Source: a virus
DNA: 42,515 nucleotides
Reading direction: 5' to 3' (one strand)
Virus record (IMG/VR): IMGVR_UViG_3300019776_000970
Span: 1 to 42,515 of that record
The translations under genes and the position numbers were made by a program. This document shows, piece after piece, positions 30,762 to 36,925 of this stretch (the first letter of the stretch is position 1; the number at the start of each line of letters is the position of its first letter). Below the pieces are notes generated by a model. It ran no database searches. It was given only the letters and a program-made list of their open reading frames with translations, and had not been told where the DNA came from.

Positions 30762-31022
30762 CTACTTCGTCTTTCTCGCTTGGTCGCCGGGCTTACCTTG
30801 TTGGTCGCCGGGCTTGGTGGGCTTCTCCGGCTTGGGCTTGCACACGCCACAGGTTCCGCCGCCTTTACAGTGCTTGCAGTACTTGCAGTTTGTGCACGCT
30901 CGGCAGCTCGCAGAACCCTTGCAGGTAGCACGGCCTTTGTGCCCCCCATGGGCGTAGGCACAGGAGATAAGGACAAGGAGTGCCATTGCGAGCGTCGTTG
31001 TCTTCAATAAGAAAATCTTCAT
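30762..31022 (-). CDS. Secreted cysteine-rich protein (86 aa)
   Basis: ATG 31020-31022 (MKIFLLKTTTLAMALLVLIS, then CAYAHGG) gives a clear signal peptide, cleaved near AYA-H. The mature part carries CKGSASCRACTNCKYCKHC and CGVCKPKPEKP, nine cysteines in CxxC-type spacing, and a Lys/Pro/Gln-rich tail. It could bind a metal or form a disulphide-rich surface protein. The stop of the lipoprotein gene upstream lies 5 nt away, and both would be translated from one leftward mRNA. This looks like host-derived cargo. Confidence 0.7.
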   Translation of the reverse strand: MKIFLLKTTTLAMALLVLISCAYAHGGHKGRATCKGSASCRACTNCKYCKHCKGGGTCGVCKPKPEKPTKPGDQQGKPGDQARKTK

Positions 31023-31027
31023 TCCGG

Positions 31028-31768
31028 TTACCGTCCCCGTCCCCGTCCTCGGCCGGAGCTTCGCGATGTCGAACTCTTGGTTCCAGGAGCGCTTCGTGTG
31101 TGCGAACGAACATACGTGCCGTCTTTGCGATAGTAGCCATTTACGTGCACGGGACCGTGGTAGCTCAACTCTGGGCGTGAGGGCGAAGTAGAACTGCCAG
31201 CGGCAATGGGCTCCCAACCAGCAACGCGAACCCGAGTAGATGCAACGCTAAACTCTTGCCCCGATTGTGATCGTAAAAAAAGTGCCTTGAGTTTCCCACG
31301 GTTAGACTCAATGCGAGTAGTACCGATCCAAGTGGCTCTTGATGGAGAAAACAAGTAAACCACGTAGTTCGGTGCTTCTTCAGAGCCATTATCTGCTATC
31401 ACCTTTTCTACAAACGCAGTGATATCGTCGTCCGCTAAGGGAGTGGCTGAACCAGATACATTTACAATTTGTGCCCGCGAAATGTTTTCTGCTAAAGACT
31501 GTCCTGATAAAGGAATTCCTTTGATTTTCACTTTGCTTGTGGTCGAGGTAAATACCCACGCAGGTATCTGTTTCCCCGATGCTACTCGTTGCTGAATCTC
31601 CTCGATCCCACCAACTCCAGCAGGAACCACGAGCATTGTTACCTGTCCCGCAGGTGCTCCAGATGCATCTTCTAGAGTGAATTCAACACCATCGTTCTGT
31701 CCTTTTGAGCACCCCAACACAAGAAATGCTAAAAGGAAAGTAATGAGAAAACGCGCATGCCGGTACAT
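31028..31768 (-). CDS. Lipoprotein with C-terminal GYYRKDGTYV motif (246 aa)
   Basis: ATG 31766-31768 (MYRHARFLITFLLAFLVLGC) carries a lipoprotein signal, with LVLG-C as lipobox and Cys20 as the acylated residue. A GTG at 31783 would add five residues. Residues ~30-190 form a beta-rich domain (GVEFTLEDASGAPAGQVTML, NYVVYLFSPSRATWIGTTRI). The C-terminus has VHVNGYYRKDGTYVRSHTRS, a motif frequent in small secreted bacterial proteins, and ends in an Arg/Gly repeat (GRGRGRGR) encoded by a tandem ggacgg repeat. Surface-exposed cargo, possibly affecting the lysogen's envelope. Confidence 0.7.
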   Translation of the reverse strand: MYRHARFLITFLLAFLVLGCSKGQNDGVEFTLEDASGAPAGQVTMLVVPAGVGGIEEIQQRVASGKQIPAWVFTSTTSKVKIKGIPLSGQSLAENISRAQIVNVSGSATPLADDDITAFVEKVIADNGSEEAPNYVVYLFSPSRATWIGTTRIESNRGKLKALFLRSQSGQEFSVASTRVRVAGWEPIAAGSSTSPSRPELSYHGPVHVNGYYRKDGTYVRSHTRSAPGTKSSTSRSSGRGRGRGR

Positions 31769-31818
31769 TCTTAATGTGTCCACCTTTGTTTATTCTTCAG
31801 CGCCTCAATACCATGCTT

Positions 31819-31850
31819 GCGTTAGCAAAGCGTTAGCAAAGCGTTAGCAG
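31819..31850. repeat. 11-bp tandem repeat GCGTTAGCAAA (about 3 copies)
   Basis: GCGTTAGCAAA (31819-31829 and 31830-31840) is followed by a partial third copy, GCGTTAGCAG (31841-31850). It lies in the 127-nt gap between the lipoprotein start and the end of the zinc-ribbon membrane gene, in the likely promoter region of the lipoprotein. One turn of the helix per repeat suggests an operator, or slippage. Confidence 0.75.
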
Positions 31851-31895
31851 CTCTTCTGGCCGCTTTGTAGGAAAGAACATGAGCGCCCCTCGCTA

Positions 31896-32570
31896 CTATC
31901 GTTGAGGCATGACTCCCTGAAGCGCCTCTGCGGCTCCTATGCCCATGGCCCAAACAAGAGCAAGCAGGAAGATGACGATCCAAACAATCCCTGCTGCAGG
32001 ACCGGATTTTGTCCGCTCACCCCGCATGAACATATAGACAGGAAAGAGGAAAATCGCCGCGACGGCTAACCCCTCAGTCTTAAACCCCGCGTTTTTCACC
32101 TTATCGATGTCCACCGCTATAAAAATGACATTCAGAACAACAGTCACCCACCACAAATCACTGACTTTCATTGAAAGTGGGCCGGAGAGCGCCAGTTCGA
32201 CAGCTACCCCAATCAAGGGCAGAAATGCCATCGTCCAAAACACACTGTTGTCAATCTGTCGGTAAGCTTGGGGATCTTCCCCTGCCATAGGGAGATCGCG
32301 GCCACAGTAGCGGCAAACCTTGGCCTCGGCCTTGATAGTCTCAGCGCAGAAGGGACACGCTTTTTCGCCTGAAGTTTGAAGGCGCGATCTCAGTAAAGCG
32401 AAGGTTGGTTTTAGATAGATCGACTGCTTTGCTACTAGCTCTGCACCATTCTCTTCATCTATCAGAATGGTGTCTTCGATGATAAGACCATCCTCAACCC
32501 ACTTGATTAATTGGCTGTTTTGCGTAGCATGTCGAATTGATCCATCAGTAAGCGTCACTTTTATTTTCAA
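31896..32570 (-). CDS. Zinc-ribbon membrane protein (224 aa)
   Basis: Residues 1-60 (MKIKVTLTDGSIRHATQNSQ, LIKWVEDGLIIEDTILIDEE) resemble a GYF-type or regulator domain. A zinc ribbon follows (ACPFCAETIKAEAKVCRYCG), then four hydrophobic segments (FWTMAFLPLIGVAVELALSG; LWWVTVVLNVIFIAVDI; GLAVAAIFLFPVYMFM; AGIVWIVIFLLALVWAMGIG). Mixed soluble-ribbon-membrane proteins of this kind occur widely in bacteria with unknown role. In this phage it is a likely lysogenic cargo gene beside the repressor. Confidence 0.65.
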   Translation of the reverse strand: MKIKVTLTDGSIRHATQNSQLIKWVEDGLIIEDTILIDEENGAELVAKQSIYLKPTFALLRSRLQTSGEKACPFCAETIKAEAKVCRYCGRDLPMAGEDPQAYRQIDNSVFWTMAFLPLIGVAVELALSGPLSMKVSDLWWVTVVLNVIFIAVDIDKVKNAGFKTEGLAVAAIFLFPVYMFMRGERTKSGPAAGIVWIVIFLLALVWAMGIGAAEALQGVMPQR

Positions 32571-32581
32571 CTACGGATCTC

Positions 32582-33130
32582 CTACTCCTCAGGCGGTTTC
32601 CCTTTAAGTCGATCAGCTTTCTTCCCTACAATGTCAGTACGCAGCTCGTACATGGCATCGAGCATCGCCTCGGTCTGCTCGGTGATCACCGCTTGGATCT
32701 TCAGAGGCAGCTTGTCATAAGCCGCGACCATCCGCATGCGTATCTCTTCGCCCGTGTCATCTTCGGGATCGCGAATACGCTCGATACGCTCCTCGGTGTC
32801 GTGTTTGGGAGTTGGTTGCCGCTGAAAACCAAAGCCTTCTACGGTCGGATAGCCCGCCGCTTCAAGAAGAGGGTTGGGGTCGATTCGATACCCGAGCGCA
32901 AACCGCAGGATTATCGGCTGGGATACTCGATCCCCTTGCCACATCCTGATTACGGTGTCGTGGGAAATCCCACCGCGCCGAGCGGCGACACGCGAAGCGA
33001 CTTCACCTGTCACCTCCCGCACTTTTTTTGCGAACTCTGGATACGCGCCAACGATTTCCGGCAATGAAGCCATAGCTGGCATACTCGCCCTCCCAATCAT
33101 GGGGGTGTTAACCCAATACCCTTGTGTCAT
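32582..33130 (-). CDS. XRE-type phage repressor (182 aa)
   Basis: ATG at 33128-33130 has GACAGGAGC at 9-nt spacing. An inner ATG (MASLPEIVGAY) is possible but has no such site. The N-terminal ~85 residues form the HTH (HDTVIRMWQGDRVSQPIILR, FALGYRIDPNPLLEAAGYP). A charged linker (PKHDTEERIERIRDPEDDTG) leads to a C-terminal helical domain (AAYDKLPLKIQAVITEQTEA). It is divergent from the rightward early genes across a short operator region, as a CI/ImmR-type repressor should be. It has no LexA-like peptidase domain, which fits control by the ImmA-like protease. Confidence 0.75.
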   Translation of the reverse strand: MTQGYWVNTPMIGRASMPAMASLPEIVGAYPEFAKKVREVTGEVASRVAARRGGISHDTVIRMWQGDRVSQPIILRFALGYRIDPNPLLEAAGYPTVEGFGFQRQPTPKHDTEERIERIRDPEDDTGEEIRMRMVAAYDKLPLKIQAVITEQTEAMLDAMYELRTDIVGKKADRLKGKPPEE

Positions 33131-33138
33131 TATTCCGC

Positions 33139-33255
33139 GCTCCTGTCAGTTTCTCGACAGACAGACGTACTTCTTACAAAAAAGTTACGTCAGAACATTG
33201 ACACTGTCTACGTTCTTACGCTAACATTGATTGTAAGAAGTTCGACGACAGGAGC
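33139..33255. promoter_or_regulatory. Divergent control region with nested inverted repeats
   Basis: The 131-nt region between repressor and early genes has two nested inverted pairs: GCTCCTGTC (33139-33147) with GACAGGAGC (33247-33255), and ACTTCTTACAA (33169-33179) with TTGTAAGAAGT (33231-33241). A third TTCTTAC lies at 33213-33219 and AACATTGA is repeated at 33194 and 33223. These are likely repressor operators, and the outer repeat supplies a matching Shine-Dalgarno site to both genes. Confidence 0.75.
33198..33227 (+). promoter_or_regulatory. Putative rightward early promoter (PR-like)
   Basis: TTGACA (33198-33203) and TAACAT (33222-33227) stand 18 nt apart, with the TTCTTAC operator half-site lying between them, so a bound repressor would block it. 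Transcription would begin near 33234 and lead into the gene at 33262. Confidence 0.65.
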
Positions 33256-33261
33256 CCTTTC

Positions 33262-33450
33262 ATGCTGACCGCAGACCAACTAGAAAAAGCCAACCAACTC
33301 TTCGCTGAGGGAAAAACTCCCGAAGACGTTGCCCGCGAGCTGGGCCTCGCTCACACCACCTTTCGCCTACGCCTAGCCCAGAGCGGCTACCGGATCGAGG
33401 TCACTCGTGCCCTTGTCCCGATTGTCCCGGTCGAAGTGAGCGTGAAATGA
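33262..33450 (+). CDS. Cro-like small helix-turn-helix protein (62 aa)
   Basis: ATG 33262 has GACAGGAGC at 6-nt spacing. The protein is almost entirely a helix-turn-helix: DQLEKANQLFAEGKTPEDVA, then RELGLAHTTFRLRLAQSGYR. The pattern is like the resolvase/Fis-type HTH more than XRE. It is the first gene after the rightward promoter and diverges from the repressor, so a Cro-like role is likely by position. Confidence 0.7.
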   Translation: MLTADQLEKANQLFAEGKTPEDVARELGLAHTTFRLRLAQSGYRIEVTRALVPIVPVEVSVK

Positions 33451-33671
33451 AAGGTCTCCAGCTCCCCCACGCCACGCAGGTTGCCGTCGCCACACGCAGG
33501 CGTACCCCTCGCTTCAAAGTTAGCCAGTTCGACCGAGAGGGCAACTGGGTGCGTGACATCCCTGAGCACAGCCCGCTTCACGCGGAGGCGGTAGAGGATT
33601 TCAAACGCCTGCGCTGTCCTCGGCGCTTGGTGATTGAGGGCATCTGCTACGGCGTGCAGGAGGACAACTAG
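33447..33671 (+). CDS. Hypothetical small protein (74 aa)
   Basis: ATG overlaps the stop of the HTH gene as ATGA. Basic N-terminus, then RTPRFKVSQFDREGNWVRDI and a PRRLVIEGICYGVQEDN end. A beta-strand-rich, small early protein. No family recognised. Confidence 0.55.
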   Translation: MKGLQLPHATQVAVATRRRTPRFKVSQFDREGNWVRDIPEHSPLHAEAVEDFKRLRCPRRLVIEGICYGVQEDN

Positions 33672-33673
33672 CC

Positions 33674-34015
33674 ATGAACCTGCCTATCCCGAAGACCGGC
33701 GCTGCTATCGTGGTGTTGGCGTTCTTCATGCCCGACGGCTCCCTCTCCATCTGCATCCAAGATGCCGGGCATGACGCTCCCCTTGAGATCGCTTTGCTGG
33801 GGCAGTGGCTCCATGACTCTGAGGGGCGCGTGGTGGCTCCGGGCTTCTGTTCCCTCTCCAACGACGATGCGGAGAAGATGCTCGCTCTGGTGTGCCGGAT
33901 CGGATCGCCCCCCCGGATCGGTGATGAACCTAGCGATCCCGTGAGATGCATCGCGGATGTCCTCATCGCGCACCTGGGGGAGCTTACGCCCCAGAAGGTA
34001 GTCACGCGGGCCTAG
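33674..34015 (+). CDS. Hypothetical early protein (113 aa)
   Basis: AGGAGG lies 10 nt before ATG 33674. The N-terminal strand (AAIVVLAFFMPDGSLSICIQ) precedes a helical part (PLEIALLGQWLHDSEGRVVA) and ends with CIADVLIAHLGELTPQKVVT. No domain recognised. Followed by a terminator-like hairpin and a tRNA gene. Confidence 0.55.
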   Translation: MNLPIPKTGAAIVVLAFFMPDGSLSICIQDAGHDAPLEIALLGQWLHDSEGRVVAPGFCSLSNDDAEKMLALVCRIGSPPRIGDEPSDPVRCIADVLIAHLGELTPQKVVTRA

Positions 34016-34070
34016 AGCTCGCCACGATCCCCATGGGCGCGGGGGTGTCGCGCCAGCAACGTATAACTCT

Positions 34071-34110
34071 CCCCGGTTTGAGGACCGCACACCAAGGGCC
34101 GGGGCTTTTT
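34071..34110 (+). terminator. Terminator-like stem with T-run immediately before the tRNA gene
   Basis: CCCCGG (34071-34076) pairs with CCGGGG (34099-34104) around a 22-nt loop that can form a smaller stem. CTTTTT follows (34105-34110) and the tRNA starts at 34111. It may end the small early transcript or separate it from the tRNA. Confidence 0.55.
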
Positions 34111-34182
34111 GGGAGGTTGGGGCAATTGGGAGCCCGCTGCGCTACGAGTGCAGAGATGGCGGTTCGAGTCTGCACCCTCCCC
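34111..34182 (+). tRNA. tRNA-Arg (ACG)
   Basis: A full cloverleaf can be drawn. The D stem is GGGC/GCCC with loop AATTGGGA (A14, G18-G19 and A21 present). The anticodon stem is CTGCG/TGCAG with loop CTACGAG, giving anticodon ACG (CGT, and by inosine CGC/CGA). The T arm has loop TTCGAGT, U8 and U33 are right, and the acceptor is GGGAGGT/CCCTCCC. Two mismatches (7:66 and 49:65) weaken the acceptor/T junction. No CCA is encoded and the discriminator is C. A phage-borne tRNA for arginine codons, with some doubt about function. Confidence 0.75.
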
Positions 34183-34206
34183 ATTCAGAAGACCAGACAG
34201 AGGAAA

Positions 34207-34237
34207 GGGCCGGGGCGGAACCACCCACCACCGGCCC
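34207..34237 (+). other. Hairpin GGGCCGG/CCGGCCC downstream of the tRNA
   Basis: GGGCCGG (34207-34213) pairs with CCGGCCC (34231-34237). It lies between the tRNA and the SWIM gene and could guide tRNA processing or end transcription (no T-run). Confidence 0.4.
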
Positions 34238-34271
34238 AATGACCGCACCGTAGGAGGGTGCAACCAACGCC

Positions 34272-35105
34272 ATGAGTATATCATTGACACCTCAGGAGTG
34301 GGCCCAGCGAGACGTGAAGTCGCTGGCAACGAGCCTCGCTTTGGGTAAGACGCTCTTCACCACCGGCAACTACACGCTGGAGACTCTCCACGAGCTCGGA
34401 CCGGGGAAGTACTTTGTGCGTCGCCCTGAGCCCCTGATCAACACGAAAACCGGCGAGCTCATCGAAGGCTATGAGGTTGACCTCGTCACCGCTACCTGTA
34501 CATGCCCCTTGTTTGTGCGTCTCGCCAGCCGTGCCCACTTACCCGGCTATGAAGACCTGAAGCCCTGCTGCAAGCACCTCTGGGCCACTCAGGCAGATCT
34601 ACTCGCCTTCTACGAGCGCCACCACCCGCTCATCAAAGCGGACATCCCTCTACTGCTAGGCTCCCAGCCCCACTTTAGCGCCTCGCTCGTTCCCAGTGTC
34701 AGTGCACCGCAGATACCGAACTGCCCCGACTGTGGAAAGCAAATGCGCTCCATGGCCAAGCAGGGGCACCCGGAAGCCTATCACTGCTCGCGCTGCGTCC
34801 GTTTCTGGGACGATGCCAGCCTGATGCTGCGTGAGGACGCGCTCCACGTCCCTGGTCCTCTGCTGAGGGCTGGCTCTCCTCCTGCGTTCGCCACGGCTCC
34901 TAACCCTGTCCCTCCTTCGCCTCGCTCAACGCGCTCACGCCGCTTTGTGACCTGCCAGCGGTGCCATGTGGCCATGGATGAGTCCACCAATGAGCGAACC
35001 GGGCAGGAGGGCCATCGATGCGCCGTGTGCGGGGATTTCCTCCCGCTCGGCTCTCTTCGCCCCATCCCTGCGCCTCAGGCGCACGCCCTGACCGTGAGCT
35101 ACTGA
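34272..35105 (+). CDS. SWIM zinc-finger protein with two zinc ribbons (277 aa)
   Basis: The start ATG 34272 has a weak leader (AGGAGG 14 nt upstream). Residues ~35-110 carry KYFVRRPEPLINTKTGEL, then ATCTCPLFVRLASRAHL and LKPCCKHLWATQADLL, a SWIM finger of the CxC...CxH type. Then a ribbon (NCPDCGKQMRSM, YHCSRC) and near the end a second ribbon (VTCQRCHVAMDESTNE, HRCAVCG). SWIM domains bind DNA or proteins and occur in recombination-linked and transposase-linked proteins. Function in the phage unknown. A three-zinc-site early protein of this kind may act on nucleic acids. Confidence 0.7.
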   Translation: MSISLTPQEWAQRDVKSLATSLALGKTLFTTGNYTLETLHELGPGKYFVRRPEPLINTKTGELIEGYEVDLVTATCTCPLFVRLASRAHLPGYEDLKPCCKHLWATQADLLAFYERHHPLIKADIPLLLGSQPHFSASLVPSVSAPQIPNCPDCGKQMRSMAKQGHPEAYHCSRCVRFWDDASLMLREDALHVPGPLLRAGSPPAFATAPNPVPPSPRSTRSRRFVTCQRCHVAMDESTNERTGQEGHRCAVCGDFLPLGSLRPIPAPQAHALTVSY

Positions 35106-35118
35106 AAGGACTCTCTCC

Positions 35119-35661
35119 ATGGAACCAAGCACGATTTCTCTCTACGACCTAGCCCAGCCCCAGTGCTGGGCAAAAATTTCCCTCATGGGCCACCGCGTTG
35201 AGTGGGGCACAGTGCAGCTCGTCAACATCGGGTCTGTTTTAGTGCCCGTCCCCATGCTCTTGGTGGAGATCCCCGCCATCGATCCCGCCCCCTCCCTCCT
35301 GCGCCGCAATGAGATGCCGCGCTCCGATGGCTCCCACTATTGGTGGGTGAGCAAGCCCTTTGCCGGGCAGAAGGCAGAGGAGTACCTCTTCAGCCCTCAG
35401 GCCGTCTTCAGCATCGAGCCGACCACGAAGGCGGAGGTGATCGAGCACCACCTCATGCAAGCGGGCGGGATGGACATTGGAGCTTGGGGACAAGCCTCCC
35501 TCTGCCGGGCGTACCAGATCGCCCTAGCCAATGCAGACCTGCTCAATCCCGGCCCTTGGACAGAGGCGCATGAGGCCGTGATCCAGTTGGTGGATGCCGA
35601 AAAAGAAGCGGAGATTGAGGCGCTGAGCTCAGACCCCTTCTCTGAGGATGACGAGAAGTGA
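35119..35661 (+). CDS. Conserved-looking hypothetical protein (180 aa)
   Basis: AAAGGA at 8-nt spacing before ATG 35119. The N-terminal half is beta-rich (WAKISLMGHRVEWGTVQLVN, VPVPMLLVEIPAI). SHYWWVSKPFAGQKAEEYLF and AVFSIEPTTKAEVIEHHLMQ follow. The C-terminus is acidic (EAEIEALSSDPFSEDDEK). No family recognised. Overlaps the next gene by 4 nt. Confidence 0.65.
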   Translation: MEPSTISLYDLAQPQCWAKISLMGHRVEWGTVQLVNIGSVLVPVPMLLVEIPAIDPAPSLLRRNEMPRSDGSHYWWVSKPFAGQKAEEYLFSPQAVFSIEPTTKAEVIEHHLMQAGGMDIGAWGQASLCRAYQIALANADLLNPGPWTEAHEAVIQLVDAEKEAEIEALSSDPFSEDDEK

Positions 35662-35957
35662 GCGCGGCCCTCGATTTCCACGTGGAAACGCCCCGCTGCG
35701 CCAATCCCGCGTGTCAGCGGAGGACCACTGCGGAGCGCTCCTTCTGCTCCGGGTGCTGGTCCCGTCTTCGCGTTGGCACCCGCAAGCGCATCATCGCCAG
35801 CCATGCCCACCGCGCGGGCAGGCTCCACACCGTTCGCATGGCCATCTCGGAACTGAGGGGAGCGACCAGCGCCGCGCATGGGCTCCAAGGTAAGGCCAGC
35901 TCGACCACCAACCCTACCCATTCGACCGCACACCGCACCAATGGAGGTTTACGATGA
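35658..35957 (+). CDS. Small zinc-ribbon protein, N-terminus encoded by a parS-like site (99 aa)
   Basis: GTG 35658 overlaps the upstream stop as GTGA. The N-terminus MSAALDFHVETPRCANPACQ is followed by SFCSGCWSRLRVGTRKRII, giving two CxxxxC/CxxC pairs of a zinc ribbon. Basic, helical C-terminus (RTTAERSF, RMAISELRGATSAA). Small ribbon proteins like this are frequent in phage early regions. The parS-like palindrome (35675-35688) encodes FHVE. Confidence 0.65.
   Translation: MSAALDFHVETPRCANPACQRRTTAERSFCSGCWSRLRVGTRKRIIASHAHRAGRLHTVRMAISELRGATSAAHGLQGKASSTTNPTHSTAHRTNGGLR
35675..35688. promoter_or_regulatory. parS-like palindrome, copy 4
   Basis: An exact TTTCCACGTGGAAA inside the 99-aa zinc-ribbon gene, 1.2 kb upstream of the ParB-family gene. 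Confidence 0.75.
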
Positions 35958-36355
35958 TCTACAACCCGCTGGACACGACCGCTAATCGGATCCTGCTCGA
36001 TCCCGCGTCCCTGAAGACCGAGGCTCCCGGTGATCTCGGCTTGCCCCTTACCCAGACCTGCGCCCGCTGCGGCGCTCAGGCCGTCGTGAAGCTGGCAGAT
36101 CTCGGAGGTGAGGCCGCCTGCTACTGCAACGCCTGCCACGTGATCGGCACGCGCTTGGTGGCTAAGGCCATGGCTCTGGGCATCGAGGTGCCTCGCTGGA
36201 CTCACCCGGACAGCCCCACCGGAGATAGTGCCGAGGTCCTTGCCCGCCGGATGGACCGGCTCACCCGCTGGCTGGCCGTGGGGATCATCCCGCTACTCGC
36301 CATCCTCATCGTGCGCAACCTCCCCGGTCTGCGCGATCTCCCGTGGTGGCCCTAG
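35954..36355 (+). CDS. Zinc-ribbon protein with C-terminal membrane segment (133 aa)
   Basis: GGAGG lies 6 nt before ATG 35954. A CxxC ribbon (TCARCGAQAVVKLADLGGE, YCNACHVIG) is followed by a helical region (AEVLARRMDRLTRWLAVGI) and a hydrophobic C-terminus (IIPLLAILIVRNLPGL), probably one membrane span. Role unknown; adjacent small ribbon protein gene overlaps by 4 nt. Confidence 0.6.
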   Translation: MIYNPLDTTANRILLDPASLKTEAPGDLGLPLTQTCARCGAQAVVKLADLGGEAACYCNACHVIGTRLVAKAMALGIEVPRWTHPDSPTGDSAEVLARRMDRLTRWLAVGIIPLLAILIVRNLPGLRDLPWWP

Positions 36356-36412
36356 CCCCACTCACATGGTGGCCGTAAAGGCCGCCCCTCTCCCAGAAAG
36401 GACAAGTACTTC

Positions 36413-36862
36413 ATGGCTTCGGATTTGATCAAGGCTGGCGGTCTCTGGACCAACAAGGACAAGAACGGAAAGACCTACCTCACCGGCAAGCTCTCACCCA
36501 CGGTGCGCATCCTGATCTTTGCGAACGAGTTCCGCGAGTCGGAGAACCAGCCCACCCACATCCTCTACTTCTCGCAGGTGGAGCAGCAGAGGGAAGGGGA
36601 TGACCCCGATGAGTTCTTCGACCCGAATCAGGCTCCCCGGCCTGGCTATGGTGCGCAGCGCACCGATACGCAGGGCTATGGGTCGCAGCGCTCCCAAGCG
36701 CCGGAGGATGTCCCTGCCGCTCGACCGGCTCCCCTGGCCCCAAGACCACCCGCTCGTCAGCCCGCTCCTGCGCCACGGCAAGGACCTGCCGGGCGTGGTG
36801 GATATCGTCAGCCCTCCCCACCGCCGGACTTCGACGACCTTCAGGACCCCTTTGCCGAGTAA
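36413..36862 (+). CDS. SSB-like protein with acidic C-terminal tip (149 aa)
   Basis: AAAGGA at 9-nt spacing before ATG 36413. The N-terminal ~55 residues (SDLIKAGGLWTNKDKNGKTY, LTGKLSPTVRILIFANEFRE) form a small beta-barrel-like domain. The rest is a Pro/Gln/Gly/Arg-rich disordered linker (ARPAPLAPRPPARQPAPAP) that ends in PDFDDLQDPFAE, an acidic/aromatic tip like that of single-stranded-DNA binding proteins (DDDIPF). The fold differs from classical SSB in length. It lies just before the ParB-like and replication genes. Confidence 0.6.
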   Translation: MASDLIKAGGLWTNKDKNGKTYLTGKLSPTVRILIFANEFRESENQPTHILYFSQVEQQREGDDPDEFFDPNQAPRPGYGAQRTDTQGYGSQRSQAPEDVPAARPAPLAPRPPARQPAPAPRQGPAGRGGYRQPSPPPDFDDLQDPFAE

Positions 36863-36925
36863 TACCAATTTGCTCAGGCACCGCTAAGGGCGTGGCGAAG
36901 CTCCCCGCCTAGAGAGAACGACCAG

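Noticed and set aside
30479-30976. Minus-strand frame of 165 aa upstream of the ImmA-like gene
   Set aside because: It covers other-frame shadows of the cysteine-rich and ImmA-like genes; low-complexity composition.
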